Below are positions 24,210 through 33,965 of a stretch of DNA of 64,000 nucleotides, piece after piece (positions within the stretch are counted from its first letter, which is position 1; the number at the start of each line of letters is the position of its first letter). The stretch covers positions 7,275 through 71,274 of the forward strand of contig DASVEF010000157.1 of NCBI GenBank assembly GCA_036380715.1, written 5' to 3'. This stretch comes from UBA5704 sp036380715. Lineage in GTDB: Bacteria > Acidobacteriota > Thermoanaerobaculia > Multivoradales > UBA5704. A model generated the notes under the pieces. It ran no database searches. It saw only the letters and a list, made by a program, of their open reading frames with translations, and was not told the DNA's origin. Both the position numbers and the translations under genes were made by a program.

Positions 24210-25336
24210 AGATCCTCCACGTCGTTCCGACCTACGTCCCCGCCTGGCGTCACGGCGGGCCGATCCGCTCGGTCCATGGACTGTGCAAGGCGCTGGCGGC
24301 GCGCGGGCACGAGATCACGGTGTTCACCACGGACGTGGACACGGACGGCGCCGTGCCGCCAAGCCGGGCGGTCCGCCTGGACGGCGTCGAGGTCTGGTAT
24401 TTCCCGGTGAGCGCGCCGCGCCGGCTGTACCGGTCTCCAGCGATGGGCGCGGCGCTCGCGGAGAGGATGGGCGGGTTCGACCTCGTCCATCTCCACTCGG
24501 TCTTCCTCTGGCCCACCTCGGCCGCGGCCCGCGCCGCCGAGCGGGCCGGCGTCCCCTACCTGCTCGCCCCGCGCGGCATGCTGGTCGCCGACCTCCTGCG
24601 CCGGCGCGGCCGCTGGCGCAAGGCGCTCTGGATCCGCTTCGCGGAACGGCGGACGATCGCCCGGGCGGCGGGGCTCCACGTCACGAGCGACCTGGAGGCC
24701 GAGGAGGCGCGGCGGCTCGGCCTGCCGCTCCCGCCCGTCCACGTGGTCGCCAACGGGATCGAGCCCGAGCCGGCTCCGGATGGCGCGGCGCCTTTGATCC
24801 CCGAGCCCTTCCTGCTGTTCCTCGGCCGCGTGAGCTGGAAGAAGGGGCTCGACCGGCTGATTCCCGCGCTGTCGCACGTCCCCGGGATTGATCTGGCGAT
24901 CGCCGGCAACGACGAGGAGGATTACCGGCCGAAGCTGGAGAGGCTGGCCGAGGAGGCGGGCGTCGCCGGCCGCGTCCGCTTCCTCGGCCCGGTCCATGGC
25001 GAGGACAAGGCGGCGCTCCTCCACCGCGCGGCGGCCCTGGTCCTCCCCTCCTACTCGGAGAACTTCGGCAATTCGGCCCTCGAAGCCTTGGCCGCCGGCC
25101 GGCCGGTCGTGGTCACTCCCGAGGTGGGCTTGGCCGAGGTGGTCCGCGAGACCGGAGCCGGCCTGGTCGTGGAAGGCGCTCCCGAGATCCTCGGCCCGGC
25201 CCTGCGCGACCTGCTCAGCGATCCCCGCCGGATGGACGAGATGGGCCGGAAAGGGGCGGAGGTGGTTCGGCAACGGTTCGGGTGGGCGGCGGTGGCGGAG
25301 CGGATGGAAGCGGTGTACCGGGAGGTCGTGGGGTGA
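24206..25336 (+). CDS. Glycosyltransferase family 4
   Basis: A 376-residue GT4 with LHVVPTYVPAWRHGGPIRSV at the N-terminus, the typical GGP/I loop. The DLVHLHSVFLW segment matches the acceptor-domain DxxHxH-like motif common in cytoplasmic GT4s. The C-domain shows FLLFLGRVSWKKGLDRLI, with the E-x7-E motif in YSENFGNSALEALAAGRP. It overlaps its neighbours by ATGA upstream and GTGA downstream. Confidence 0.9.
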   Translation: MKILHVVPTYVPAWRHGGPIRSVHGLCKALAARGHEITVFTTDVDTDGAVPPSRAVRLDGVEVWYFPVSAPRRLYRSPAMGAALAERMGGFDLVHLHSVFLWPTSAAARAAERAGVPYLLAPRGMLVADLLRRRGRWRKALWIRFAERRTIARAAGLHVTSDLEAEEARRLGLPLPPVHVVANGIEPEPAPDGAAPLIPEPFLLFLGRVSWKKGLDRLIPALSHVPGIDLAIAGNDEEDYRPKLERLAEEAGVAGRVRFLGPVHGEDKAALLHRAAALVLPSYSENFGNSALEALAAGRPVVVTPEVGLAEVVRETGAGLVVEGAPEILGPALRDLLSDPRRMDEMGRKGAEVVRQRFGWAAVAERMEAVYREVVG

Positions 25337-26472
25337 GGATCGCCTTCGTCGTCGAGCGCCCGACCCAGTTCGAGGCGCCGTTCTACCGCCACGCCGCGAA
25401 CGATCCCGCGAACCGCCTGCGGGTGATCTACACCGATCCGAAGCTGGCCGAGCCGGCGTTCGATCCGGAGATGGGCCGCACCGTCTCCTGGGGGTTCGAC
25501 CTGCTGGCCGGCTACGACCACATCGTCCTGCCTCCGCGAGACCGCGCCCGCTGGCTCGCCGGCGAGCTGTGCTCCTGCGACCTGGCGATCGTCAACGGCT
25601 ACACCCGGCTCCCCTACCTGCTGGCCGCGGTGGCCGCGCGCCGGGCGGGCGTTCCGGCGGCCCTGCGCCTCGATTCGGTCCTCTTCACCGAATCCCCTTC
25701 CCGGCTCTCTGCCAAGCGGATCCTCTTCAACGTCGGCATGAAGAGGATGTACGACCTCTTCTTCGGCGTCGGCACGCTGACGCTGGAGTACCTGCGCGCC
25801 CTCGGCGTCCCCGAGGAGCGGATGGGCCTCTTTCCCTATGCCGTGGATGTCGAGGCCTTCCGCCGCGGGTCGGACCTCTCTCCGGAAGAGCGCGCGGCGG
25901 TGCGCGAGCGGCTCGGGGTGCCGGCCGGCGCCAAGGTCCTGCTCTGCCTGACCAAGCTCAACCCGCGGGAGGCGCCCTGGGAGCTGGTCTCCGCCTTCGC
26001 GCGGGGGACGGACCCCCGCCGCTGGCTGCTGATCGCCGGGGACGGCCCGTCGCGTCCGGACCTCGAAGCGGCCGTCCGCGAGCGCGGCCTCCGGCAGGTC
26101 CGGTTCCTCGGCTATGTGCCCTATCCGCGGCTCCCCGAGCTGTACGCGGCCGCGGACCTCTTCCTCCATCCGGTGGCCGAGGAGCGCTGGGGCGTATCGG
26201 TGGCCGAGGCCATGGCCTGTGGGCTGCCCGCCGTCACCTCCTCCCGCGTGGGCGCGGCGCGCGACCTGATCGTGCCGGAGCGCAACGGCTTCACCTATCC
26301 CGTCGGCGACGACGGCGCGCTGGCCTGGCGGATCGATCAGGCCCTGCTCCTGCCGCCCGCCCAGGTCCGCGAGGCCAACCGGTCGGTCCTCGCCCGGTGG
26401 GACTACGAAGCGGCCTGGCGCGGTATCCTCTCCGCCGCCGCCCGGCTGCAGACTCAGAGAGAGACCCGTTGA
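25333..26472 (+). CDS. Glycosyltransferase family 4
   Basis: A 379-residue GT-B protein starting at GTG 25333 (GTGA overlap with the previous stop). It starts RIAFVVERPTQFEAPFYRHA, a start shared by GT4s that act late in O-antigen assembly. The donor domain has LLCLTKLNPREAPWELVSAF and the E-x7-E motif in EERWGVSVAEAMACGLP. An earlier start at 25282 would reach back into the previous gene and adds only a Gly-rich tail, so it was rejected. Confidence 0.87.
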   Translation: MRIAFVVERPTQFEAPFYRHAANDPANRLRVIYTDPKLAEPAFDPEMGRTVSWGFDLLAGYDHIVLPPRDRARWLAGELCSCDLAIVNGYTRLPYLLAAVAARRAGVPAALRLDSVLFTESPSRLSAKRILFNVGMKRMYDLFFGVGTLTLEYLRALGVPEERMGLFPYAVDVEAFRRGSDLSPEERAAVRERLGVPAGAKVLLCLTKLNPREAPWELVSAFARGTDPRRWLLIAGDGPSRPDLEAAVRERGLRQVRFLGYVPYPRLPELYAAADLFLHPVAEERWGVSVAEAMACGLPAVTSSRVGAARDLIVPERNGFTYPVGDDGALAWRIDQALLLPPAQVREANRSVLARWDYEAAWRGILSAAARLQTQRETR

Positions 26473-27341
26473 GAGCGTCCACCGTCCCCCTGACCGTCCT
26501 CTTCACGACCCGCAACGAGGAGGTCAACATCGAGCGGTCGCTGCGGAGCGTCCACGGCTTCGCCGACCAGGTCTTCGTGATCGACTCGGAGAGCGAGGAC
26601 CGGACGGTGGAGATCGCCCGCCTGTACGCGGACGAGGTGCTCAACCTCCCCTACGAGCACGGCCGCATCATCCCCTGGATCTTCCAGTGGGGGCTGGAGC
26701 ACCTGCCAATCCGCAACGAGTGGATCCTGATCCTGGAGGCCGACCAGGCCCTCACCCCGGAGCTGCGCGCCGAGATGGCGGCGCTGCTCGCCCGGTCCGA
26801 CCTCCGCGAGGACGGCTTCTACATCCGCCGCCGGCAGATCTTCCGCGGCAAGCCGATCCGCTTCGGCGGCTACGGGAGCAAGCGCCTCCTCAAGCTGTTC
26901 CGCAAGGGGCGCGGCGAGCTCGACCCGGTCGAGCAGGACACGCGCGTCTACGTGCGCGGCCCGGTCGGCAAGCTGCGCGCGCCTCTGGAGGAGGACAACC
27001 GCAAGGAGGACGCGATCCTCTTCTACCTCCAGAAGCACCTCCGTTACGCCGAGGCCTTCGCCTGCGAGGAGGTGGAGCGCCGGCGCGGCCTCCCCTGGCG
27101 GATCGCGCCCCGTCTCTTCGGCACGCCTGACGAGCGGGTGCTCTGGCTGAAGACGCGCTGGTACCGGATGCCGCTGTACGTCCGGCCGTTCCTCTACTTC
27201 GTCTACCGGTACTTCTTCCTGCTCGGCATCCTGGACGGCAAGAACGGTTTCGTCTTCCACTTCCTCCAGGCGTTCTGGTTCCGGCTGATCGTGGACGTGC
27301 GCCTGGAGGAGCTGCTGCGGGAGCCAGGAGGCGGTGAGTGA
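26469..27341 (+). CDS. Glycosyltransferase family 2
   Basis: A 290-residue inverting GT-A enzyme (WaaE/KdtX-like). It has LTVLFTTRNEEVNIERSLRS at the start, the VIDSESEDRT nucleotide-binding motif and an LILEADQALTPELRAEM segment, which replaces the canonical DxD with ExD. The C-terminal part is basic and hydrophobic (YVRPFLYFVYRYFFLLG), which may anchor it to the membrane. The TTG start overlaps the previous TGA. It is coupled downstream to a GT-C-like membrane protein. Confidence 0.87.
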   Translation: MRASTVPLTVLFTTRNEEVNIERSLRSVHGFADQVFVIDSESEDRTVEIARLYADEVLNLPYEHGRIIPWIFQWGLEHLPIRNEWILILEADQALTPELRAEMAALLARSDLREDGFYIRRRQIFRGKPIRFGGYGSKRLLKLFRKGRGELDPVEQDTRVYVRGPVGKLRAPLEEDNRKEDAILFYLQKHLRYAEAFACEEVERRRGLPWRIAPRLFGTPDERVLWLKTRWYRMPLYVRPFLYFVYRYFFLLGILDGKNGFVFHFLQAFWFRLIVDVRLEELLREPGGGE

Positions 27342-28918
27342 CCGCTCGCCGCGCCGGCCTCGCGGTGGCCGCCATCGCCGTCGCGGGAGCGCTCCTCCGG
27401 CTCTGGCTGGCCTGGTACCAGTACCCGGTGACGGGAGACCCGGTCTTCTCCTACAGCTATCGCGCGCTGCTCCTGGCCCACGGCGAGCCCGCCGGCCTGT
27501 TCCTGATGTGGCATCCGCCGGGCTACCCCCTTCTGCTGGCCGCCGTGGCTTGGCTGACCCTCGGGCTCGCCAGCCCCTATGCCGCCGGGGTCGGCCTGAG
27601 CGCCGCGGCCTCGGCCGCCCTGGTCTGGATCGTCGACCGGCTGGCGGCGGATTGCGTGCGCTGGCCCGTCACCCGGATCGCCGTCGCCAGCTTCGTGGCC
27701 TTCTACGAGGGGCTGGCGACCGTCGCCGCGGCCCCGCTGACCGAGCCGGTCTATCTGGCCCTGCTCTACGGAGCGGTGCTGGCGGCGACCGCCGCGCGGA
27801 TCACCACCCGCCGTGCCCTCGCCATCGGAGGGCTCCTCGGCCTCGCCGCCACCCTCCGCCTGGAGGGCATGGCGCCCCTCGCCGGCCTCTGCCTCTATCT
27901 GGGCCTCCGGCCGCGCCCCTCCCAGGAGACCGCGGAGACCGGCGGCGCCCGTCCATGGCCGGCGGTCTGGATGGCCGTGGCGGGCCTCGCGGTCTGCGCC
28001 TGGATTCCCCTGGCGGCGTTCGGCGCGGCGGACTCGGAAGCTTCCATCTTCTACCGCCAGGGGCTCACCATCCCCGCCGCCGCGGGGATCGCCGGGCAAA
28101 TCCGCAGAGCGGTCGAATGCGTCTACCTCGCCCTGGTCGAGTGGCTCCCCCAGACCATCCTGCTCCCTTACTTCGCGCTCGCGGCCGTGGGCCTCGCCGC
28201 GACCTGGAGCCGCCCGCGGACGGCCCGGCTCGATCGGCTCCTCGCCGCGGCCCTCCTCCCGCAGCTCGCCCTGGTCGTCCTCACGATCATGCACAAGCGG
28301 TCGGGCGCCTTCCTGCTCCCGGCGGTGGCTCTCTGGCTCGGCTTCGGCCTCGAATTCCTGGCCCGGCAGGGGCGCGCCTCTTCGCTGTCGCGCCGCGCGG
28401 CTCTCTTCGCCGCCCTGGCAATAGCCGCCAACCTGCTACAGGCCGGGCGCATCCCCTTCTTCTTCCTGAAGCGGGGCGTCGCCAGGGACCCGGCCACGTT
28501 CCAGCAGGCCCGCCTCCTGACCGCCGCGGGAGCCCCGCCCGGCAAGGTCTGGGCGTTCGGCGGCGAGCCCGAGGTCTACACCTTCTGGGGCGTGCCCGTG
28601 GTCTACCCCTTCCCCGAGCGCCACCGGGGCTACAACCAGACCTACTCGTCCCACGCCGGAGAGCCGTCCGCCTTCGTTGCGGCCCTGCGCGCCGCCGGCT
28701 TCTCCTACCTGACCTTCTCGCTGGCTCCGAGCAGCTCGGAGGGGGCCGGTGAGGAGAGGCAGATCTACGGAGATTTCGCGGTCCAGCCTCGGCGCGCAGA
28801 CCTGGCCACGATTGCCGGCTCTCCGGCGCGGCTCGGGCTGGAGCCGCTGGGCAGCCTGGCCGCCGACCGCGGGAGCACCCGCGTCTACGCCTTCCGCATC
28901 AGGGGAGACCGTCCGTGA
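27338..28918 (+). CDS. GT-C type membrane glycosyltransferase (ArnT/PMT-like)
   Basis: A 526-residue protein with an N-terminal run of about eleven hydrophobic helices. The DPVFSYSYRALLLAHGEPAG loop after the first helix is where ArnT/PMT-family enzymes hold their catalytic acid. It ends in a soluble periplasmic domain of about 120 residues (VWAFGGEPEVYTFWGVPVVY). GT-C enzymes use polyprenyl-phosphate sugars and act outside the cytoplasm. GTG start; 4-bp overlaps with both neighbours. The donor is unknown; protein O-mannosylation or glycan decoration are both possible. Confidence 0.72.
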   Translation: MTARRAGLAVAAIAVAGALLRLWLAWYQYPVTGDPVFSYSYRALLLAHGEPAGLFLMWHPPGYPLLLAAVAWLTLGLASPYAAGVGLSAAASAALVWIVDRLAADCVRWPVTRIAVASFVAFYEGLATVAAAPLTEPVYLALLYGAVLAATAARITTRRALAIGGLLGLAATLRLEGMAPLAGLCLYLGLRPRPSQETAETGGARPWPAVWMAVAGLAVCAWIPLAAFGAADSEASIFYRQGLTIPAAAGIAGQIRRAVECVYLALVEWLPQTILLPYFALAAVGLAATWSRPRTARLDRLLAAALLPQLALVVLTIMHKRSGAFLLPAVALWLGFGLEFLARQGRASSLSRRAALFAALAIAANLLQAGRIPFFFLKRGVARDPATFQQARLLTAAGAPPGKVWAFGGEPEVYTFWGVPVVYPFPERHRGYNQTYSSHAGEPSAFVAALRAAGFSYLTFSLAPSSSEGAGEERQIYGDFAVQPRRADLATIAGSPARLGLEPLGSLAADRGSTRVYAFRIRGDRP

Positions 28919-30678
28919 GCCGCATCCTAGGGATCAGCGCCTTTCACGCCGACGCCTCGGCCGCGGCGGTCGCGGACGGCCGATTCGTCGCCGGTGTGGA
29001 GGAGGAGCGCTTCCGGCGGATCAAGCACTGGGCCGGCTTCCCCGAGCAGGCGATCCGCTTCTGTCTGCAGGAGATGGGCGGTGACCTCGGAGACGTCGCG
29101 GCGCTGGCCGTGTCGCGCCAGCCCCGGGCCTACCTCTTTCGCAAGGCGTTCCTCGCCCTCTCGCATCCGCGCAGCCTGCGCCGCGCCGCCGGCCGCGTGC
29201 GCAACCTGGCCCAGGTCCAGTCTCTGGAGGAGCGGGTCGCGGAAACCTTCGGCCGCTCGCCGAAGCTCCGTCCGGTGGAGCACCACCTGGCCCACGTGGC
29301 CTCGGCGTTCTTCTGCTCGCCGTTCGAGGAGGCCATGTGCCTCACGGTCGACGGCTTCGGCGACTTCGTCTCGACCATGATGGCCGTGGGCCGCGGCAGC
29401 TCCGTCGAAGTGCTCGATCGCGTCCACTTCCCGCACTCCCTGGGCCTCTTCTACACGGCCATCACCCAGTACTTAGGCTTCCTCGGCTTCGGCGACGAGT
29501 ACAAGGTAATGGGGCTCGCGGCCTACGGCGAGCCCTCGTTCGTAGAGCCCTTGCGGCAGGTCGTGCCCGCGCGGCCGGACGGCACGTTCGCGCTCGACCT
29601 CCGCTACTTCCGCCACCTCTCCGAAGGGGTGGACATGACCTGGGAGGATGGCTATCCGGAGCTGGGGCTCGTCTTCACTTCGGCCCTGGAAGAGCTTCTG
29701 GGGCCGGCGCGATCACCCGAAGAGGAGTTGGCGCAGCGCCACAAGGACCTCGCGGCGTCCCTCCAGGCGGTCTACGAGGAGCGCTTCTTCGCCCTGGTGC
29801 GCGCCCTCCAGCGCCGCACCGGCTCGAAGCGGCTGGCCCTCGCCGGCGGCTGCGCCATGAACTCGCTCGCCAACGGCCGGCTGTTCGACCGCACGGACGT
29901 CCAGGAGGTCTACATCCAGGCCGCGGCCGGCGACGCCGGCACCTCGCTCGGCGCCGCTCTCTGGGTCCAGCACGCCGTGCTCGGCGCTCCCCGGAACGGC
30001 TTCGTCATGGAGCACTGCTACTGGGGTCCGGCCTATGGCGAGGAGGAGATCCGGAAAGCGATCGCCGCGGCGATTCCGGAGTCCGGGGGGAGGGGCGGTC
30101 TCTATGGAGAGATTCGCGTCGAGAGGATCACGGACGAGGACCGGCTGGCGTCCGCGACGGCCGAGGCGATCGCGCGCGGCGACGTGGTTGGCTGGTATCA
30201 GGGGCGGTCGGAATGGGGGCCGCGGGCGCTCGGCAACCGGTCGATCCTCGCCGATCCGCGGCGGGTGGACATGAAGGACATCCTCAACCTCAAGATCAAG
30301 CGCCGCGAGTCCTTCCGGCCGTTCGCTCCGTCGGTCCTGGAGGAGCGGACCGGCGACTGGTTCACGGTCGACTACCCGGACCCGTTCATGATCAAGGTCT
30401 ATCCGATCCGGCCGGAGAAGCGCCCGCTGATCCCCGCGGTCACGCACGTCGACGGCACCGGCCGGCTGCAGACCGTCTCCAGCCGGACCAATCCGCGCTA
30501 CTGGAAGCTGATCCGTGCCTTCGAGGAGCGCACCGGCGTGCCCATGGTGCTCAACACCTCGTTCAACGAGAACGAGCCGATCGTCAACACCCCGGGCGAG
30601 GCGCTCGACTGCTTCCTGCGCACGCGCATGGACCGCCTGGTGCTCGGCGAGATGGTCCTCTCACGGACCGGATCGTGA
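28915..30678 (+). CDS. NodU/CmcH-type carbamoyltransferase
   Basis: A 587-residue enzyme with a kinase-like N-domain (ILGISAFHADASAAAV, VEEERFRRIKHW, EHHLAHVASAFF) and the TCGxGDE-like segment ALAGGCAMNSLANGRLF. The C-terminal carbamoyl-transfer domain contains VGWYQGRSEWGPRALGNRSI and MVLNTSFNENEPIV. These enzymes move a carbamoyl group from carbamoyl phosphate to sugar hydroxyls in nodulation factors, antibiotics and O-antigens. Length is typical. Start GTG at 28915 overlaps the preceding stop; the stop overlaps the SGNH gene start. Confidence 0.93.
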   Translation: MSRILGISAFHADASAAAVADGRFVAGVEEERFRRIKHWAGFPEQAIRFCLQEMGGDLGDVAALAVSRQPRAYLFRKAFLALSHPRSLRRAAGRVRNLAQVQSLEERVAETFGRSPKLRPVEHHLAHVASAFFCSPFEEAMCLTVDGFGDFVSTMMAVGRGSSVEVLDRVHFPHSLGLFYTAITQYLGFLGFGDEYKVMGLAAYGEPSFVEPLRQVVPARPDGTFALDLRYFRHLSEGVDMTWEDGYPELGLVFTSALEELLGPARSPEEELAQRHKDLAASLQAVYEERFFALVRALQRRTGSKRLALAGGCAMNSLANGRLFDRTDVQEVYIQAAAGDAGTSLGAALWVQHAVLGAPRNGFVMEHCYWGPAYGEEEIRKAIAAAIPESGGRGGLYGEIRVERITDEDRLASATAEAIARGDVVGWYQGRSEWGPRALGNRSILADPRRVDMKDILNLKIKRRESFRPFAPSVLEERTGDWFTVDYPDPFMIKVYPIRPEKRPLIPAVTHVDGTGRLQTVSSRTNPRYWKLIRAFEERTGVPMVLNTSFNENEPIVNTPGEALDCFLRTRMDRLVLGEMVLSRTGS

Positions 30679-31721
30679 TGCACGCCGGGTGGCGGACCGC
30701 CGTCCGCAAGCTGTCGATCGGCCTCGTCCTCCTCCTCGTCTGCGGCGAGATCGCCGTCCGGCTCTGGGACGGCGCCCGCGGCGGCACCGGCTCGCTCTAC
30801 GACTACGTCGTCCCGGCGGGCTCCCGCTTCAAGATGCGCGCCGGCGTCTCCGTCCTGGTGCCCGAGCGCTACGGCGACGTCCGGTACCGCATCAACCGGG
30901 CCGGCTACCGCGACGACGATCCGCGGCCCGGGCGGCGGCGGATCGTGGTGCTCGGCGATTCGGTGAGCTTCGGCCTCGGCGTCCAGCAGGAGGAGATCTG
31001 GCCCTCTCTCCTCGAGCGGCGGCTGCGGCGGGAAGGGCTCCAGCCCGACGCGGTGGAGAACCTGGCGGTCTGGGCCTACAACACGGCCGACGAGGCCGAC
31101 GCCTTGCGCGAAGACGGGCTTCCGCTGCGGCCCGAGCTGGTGATCCTCCAGTTCTATATGAACGATTTCTCCATCGCGCCGCCCCCCGCGCCCGGCGCGC
31201 CGCAGCCGGCGCCGACCCTGGGCCAGCGGCTGACCGCGCTCAAGAACCGCCTCCTCTTCAGCTCCGCCCTCTACCGGCGGCTCCACCAGGCGTCCATGGG
31301 GCTGGCCTACGTCCTGTTCCACGACCTGCGGCGGCGGCGCTATCCCGACACCCTCAACGATGCCGAGCCGAGAGGGCAGAGCGCCATGCTGCGCGCCACG
31401 CCGGACGACGCCGACGTGGCGGCCTTCCGCGAGATCCGCCAGATCCGGGACCTCGCCCGCGGCCGGGGCGCCGGCTTCCTGCTGGTCCTGTCGCCGGACG
31501 AGACCCAGCTCTTCTCCGACCGCTTCGACGGGATCAACCAACGGGTGCGGGCCTTCTGCCGGCGGGAGGGCATTCCGCTGGTCGATCCGCTGCCGGTCTA
31601 CCGCGCCTCGCCGGACCGCCTCGCCCTCTATCACGACGGCGTCCACTACAGCCCCACGGGGCACGCGCTGCTGGCACGCCTGGTCTTCGACGAGCTGGCG
31701 GCGCGCGGCTTGATCCGATGA
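30678..31721 (+). CDS. SGNH/GDSL hydrolase, membrane-anchored
   Basis: A 347-residue protein with an N-terminal membrane helix (KLSIGLVLLLVCGEIAV). The SGNH catalytic motifs are present: the GDSVSFG nucleophile loop (Ser about 95), Asn in QFYMNDF and the DGVHYSPTGH loop (Asp about 320, His about 323). Members act on acyl groups of polysaccharides as esterases or O-acetyltransferases in the periplasm. The ATG at 30678 shares one base with the previous stop; a GTG at 30675 is possible. An acyltransferase gene at 43.9 kb is a plausible partner in glycan acetylation. Confidence 0.82.
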   Translation: MHAGWRTAVRKLSIGLVLLLVCGEIAVRLWDGARGGTGSLYDYVVPAGSRFKMRAGVSVLVPERYGDVRYRINRAGYRDDDPRPGRRRIVVLGDSVSFGLGVQQEEIWPSLLERRLRREGLQPDAVENLAVWAYNTADEADALREDGLPLRPELVILQFYMNDFSIAPPPAPGAPQPAPTLGQRLTALKNRLLFSSALYRRLHQASMGLAYVLFHDLRRRRYPDTLNDAEPRGQSAMLRATPDDADVAAFREIRQIRDLARGRGAGFLLVLSPDETQLFSDRFDGINQRVRAFCRREGIPLVDPLPVYRASPDRLALYHDGVHYSPTGHALLARLVFDELAARGLIR

Positions 31722-31728
31722 GCGTCCG

Positions 31729-32814
31729 ATGAGGATCCTGCTCGTCAGCCACCCTCCGGTGACGGCCGAGCTCGGCGCCGCCCAGATCGCCCTCAACCTG
31801 GCCGAGGGGCTGCGCGCCCTGGGCCACGACGCGGCCGCCTGGTCGCCGGAGCCGCTGCCGCCCGGCACCCGCTGGTGGAACCTGTGGCGGCGGCAGACGG
31901 AAGGGATCGAGCGATACGTGGAGAGCCACGGCCCTTTCGACGTGATCGACACGCCGGCCATCTCGGCCAGCCGCGAGGTGGCCCGCCACGGCCGGCGCCT
32001 CGTCGTGCGGAGCGTGCAGCCGGAGCTGCGCTACCTCTGGCGGGACCTGCGGAGCGACCTCAGTCGGCGCCCCTCGCCGCGGGCGCTGGCCAACGCGTTG
32101 CTCGGAGCGCCGCGTGCCGGGGCCATCACCGGAGGGTGGCGGCGGGCGGACGCCATCCTCTGCCTGGGCAGCCACGAGCTGGAGTGGATGCGGCGCCGGT
32201 TCCCGCGCTGGACCGGCAAGCTGGGGGTCTACCTCTGCGCCCTGCCCGCCGGCGAGCGGGTTGTGCTGGCGGAGGTCCGGCGGCAACGGACCGGACCGGG
32301 ACGGGACGGCCTCCGCTTCCTCTGGATGGGCCGCTGGTCCGCCCAGAAAGGGACGGCGCGGCTCCTGCGCTTCCTGCGCGAGCGCATCGCCTCCTCCCCC
32401 GGCGACACCTTCACCCTGGCCGGATGTGGCCCGGCGGCGGAGCGGGACCTGCCCGCCAAATGGCTCGCCGCGGGACGGGTCCGCGTCGTCCCCGCGTTCT
32501 CCCGTGCCGAGTTGCCCGAGCTGCTGGCCTCCCACGACGCCGGGCTCTTCACCAGCGGCGTCGAAGGATGGGGGCTCAGCCTCACCGAGATGCTGGAGTC
32601 CGGGATGACCGTGTTCGCGACCGAAGCGGGAGCCGTGGCCGACCTCCGGCCTTGGTTCCCCCACTCCCTCCGCCCCTTCCCCCCGCCCACTGCGATTGAG
32701 CTGCCTGCCGAGCGGGAAGACCTGGAAGCGAACGGCTACTACGCCCAGTTCGATTGGCGCCGCATCGCCGAAGACTACGAGCGGCAGGCGCTCGTGCCGG
32801 AGAGGGAACGGTGA
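31729..32814 (+). CDS. Glycosyltransferase family 4
   Basis: A 361-residue GT-B protein with RILLVSHPPVTAELGAAQIA at the start and a FDVIDTPAISASREVARHG segment in the N-domain. The donor domain runs from LRFLWMGRWSAQKGTARLL to FTLAGCGPAAERDLP, with the acidic motif in VEGWGLSLTEMLESGM. It sits 7 bp after the SGNH gene, one of the few real gaps in the operon. The stop overlaps the next GTG start. Confidence 0.86.
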   Translation: MRILLVSHPPVTAELGAAQIALNLAEGLRALGHDAAAWSPEPLPPGTRWWNLWRRQTEGIERYVESHGPFDVIDTPAISASREVARHGRRLVVRSVQPELRYLWRDLRSDLSRRPSPRALANALLGAPRAGAITGGWRRADAILCLGSHELEWMRRRFPRWTGKLGVYLCALPAGERVVLAEVRRQRTGPGRDGLRFLWMGRWSAQKGTARLLRFLRERIASSPGDTFTLAGCGPAAERDLPAKWLAAGRVRVVPAFSRAELPELLASHDAGLFTSGVEGWGLSLTEMLESGMTVFATEAGAVADLRPWFPHSLRPFPPPTAIELPAEREDLEANGYYAQFDWRRIAEDYERQALVPERER

Positions 32815-33965
32815 GGCCGGTGTTGCGGGCAGTCCGCCGGATCGGCCGGAAGACCGCCGCGGGCGCGCTGGAGACGGCGGTCCGGGTCGCCGCCGCGGCG
32901 AGTCCTGGTTCAGCCGAGCCGCCCCGGGAGCCGCGGTCGGTCTTCGTCCTGCGCAACAACGACGTGGGAGACCTTCTGGTGGTCACACCGCTGTTCGAGG
33001 CGCTCCGCCGCCGCTTCCCGGAAGCCCGCATCGCCGCCGGCGTCGGGAGCTGGAACCTGGACGTCCTGCGCCACAACCCCCACGTCTCGGAGCTCCTGCC
33101 GGTCAACGCCCCCTGGTTCAACAAGTACCAGGGGACAGCCGGTCCCCTGGACCGCCTCGCCTACCTCGCGCGCTCCCCCGAGGTCCGGGAGGTCGCGGCA
33201 CGCCGGTTCGAGGTGGGGATCGACGTGCTGGGCAGCGCCTGGGGGTCGCTCCTGCTGCTGCGCGCGTGCATCCCGTGCCGGCTGGGAGTGCACGGCTATG
33301 CCGGCGGCCACTCCGCCGCGCAGGCGGTCGTGACGTTCGATCCGGCCGAGCACGTCGGGCGCTCCGCCCTGCGCTTCGCCGAGCTGCTGGGAGCCGCCGA
33401 CCTCCCCCCGAACCGGCCGCAACTCTTCCTGGCTCCGCAAGAGCAGGAGGAGGGAGAGCGATGGTGGGCCGCCGGAGAGCAGGGCCGGCGTACGAGACGG
33501 CTAGTGATCGCTCCCGGTGGCGGTCTGGTGGAGAAGCGCTGGCCCGTGGAGAGCTTCGCCGCGCTGGCCGCTGCGCTGGCCGGCGTGGAAGAGCTGTCGG
33601 TCCTGGTCCTCGGCGGCCCGCGCGAGCGGAACCTCGTCGAACCGGTGGCCGCGGCTCTGCCGCGGGTCCGGACCTTCGCCGAGCCGCCCGGCCTGCGCCA
33701 GGTCTTCGCCCTGCTCGCGGCCTGCGACCTGGTCGTCTGCAACTCCAGCATGCCGCTGCACGTGGCCACGGCGTTCGGCAAGCCAACGGTCGTACTGTTG
33801 GGCGAGGCCTTCCCCTCGGCGATCGCCCACCAGGCGCAGTGGGGCTATCCGGGGCTCTCCGTGAGCCTCGGCAAGGAGCCGGGAATGCGGGAGCGCCTCG
33901 CTTCTCCCGAGGAGGCGCGGGAGGCCGTACAGCAAGTGCTAGAATCCGCCGTTCTCGAAAGATGA
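32811..33965 (+). CDS. Heptosyltransferase-like glycosyltransferase family 9
   Basis: A 384-residue GT-B enzyme with a basic, Ala-rich N-terminal lead and VFVLRNNDVGDLLVVTPLFE, the family-9 start. The donor-binding half has IAPGGGLVEKRWPVESFAAL and the CNSSMPLHVATAFGKPTV loop. GT9 enzymes add heptose to the LPS inner core, or similar sugars. Here it lies inside a capsule-type operon, so its substrate may be a heptose or other ADP-sugar. Start GTG with GTGA overlap; ends with ATGA overlap. Confidence 0.88.
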   Translation: MRPVLRAVRRIGRKTAAGALETAVRVAAAASPGSAEPPREPRSVFVLRNNDVGDLLVVTPLFEALRRRFPEARIAAGVGSWNLDVLRHNPHVSELLPVNAPWFNKYQGTAGPLDRLAYLARSPEVREVAARRFEVGIDVLGSAWGSLLLLRACIPCRLGVHGYAGGHSAAQAVVTFDPAEHVGRSALRFAELLGAADLPPNRPQLFLAPQEQEEGERWWAAGEQGRRTRRLVIAPGGGLVEKRWPVESFAALAAALAGVEELSVLVLGGPRERNLVEPVAAALPRVRTFAEPPGLRQVFALLAACDLVVCNSSMPLHVATAFGKPTVVLLGEAFPSAIAHQAQWGYPGLSVSLGKEPGMRERLASPEEAREAVQQVLESAVLER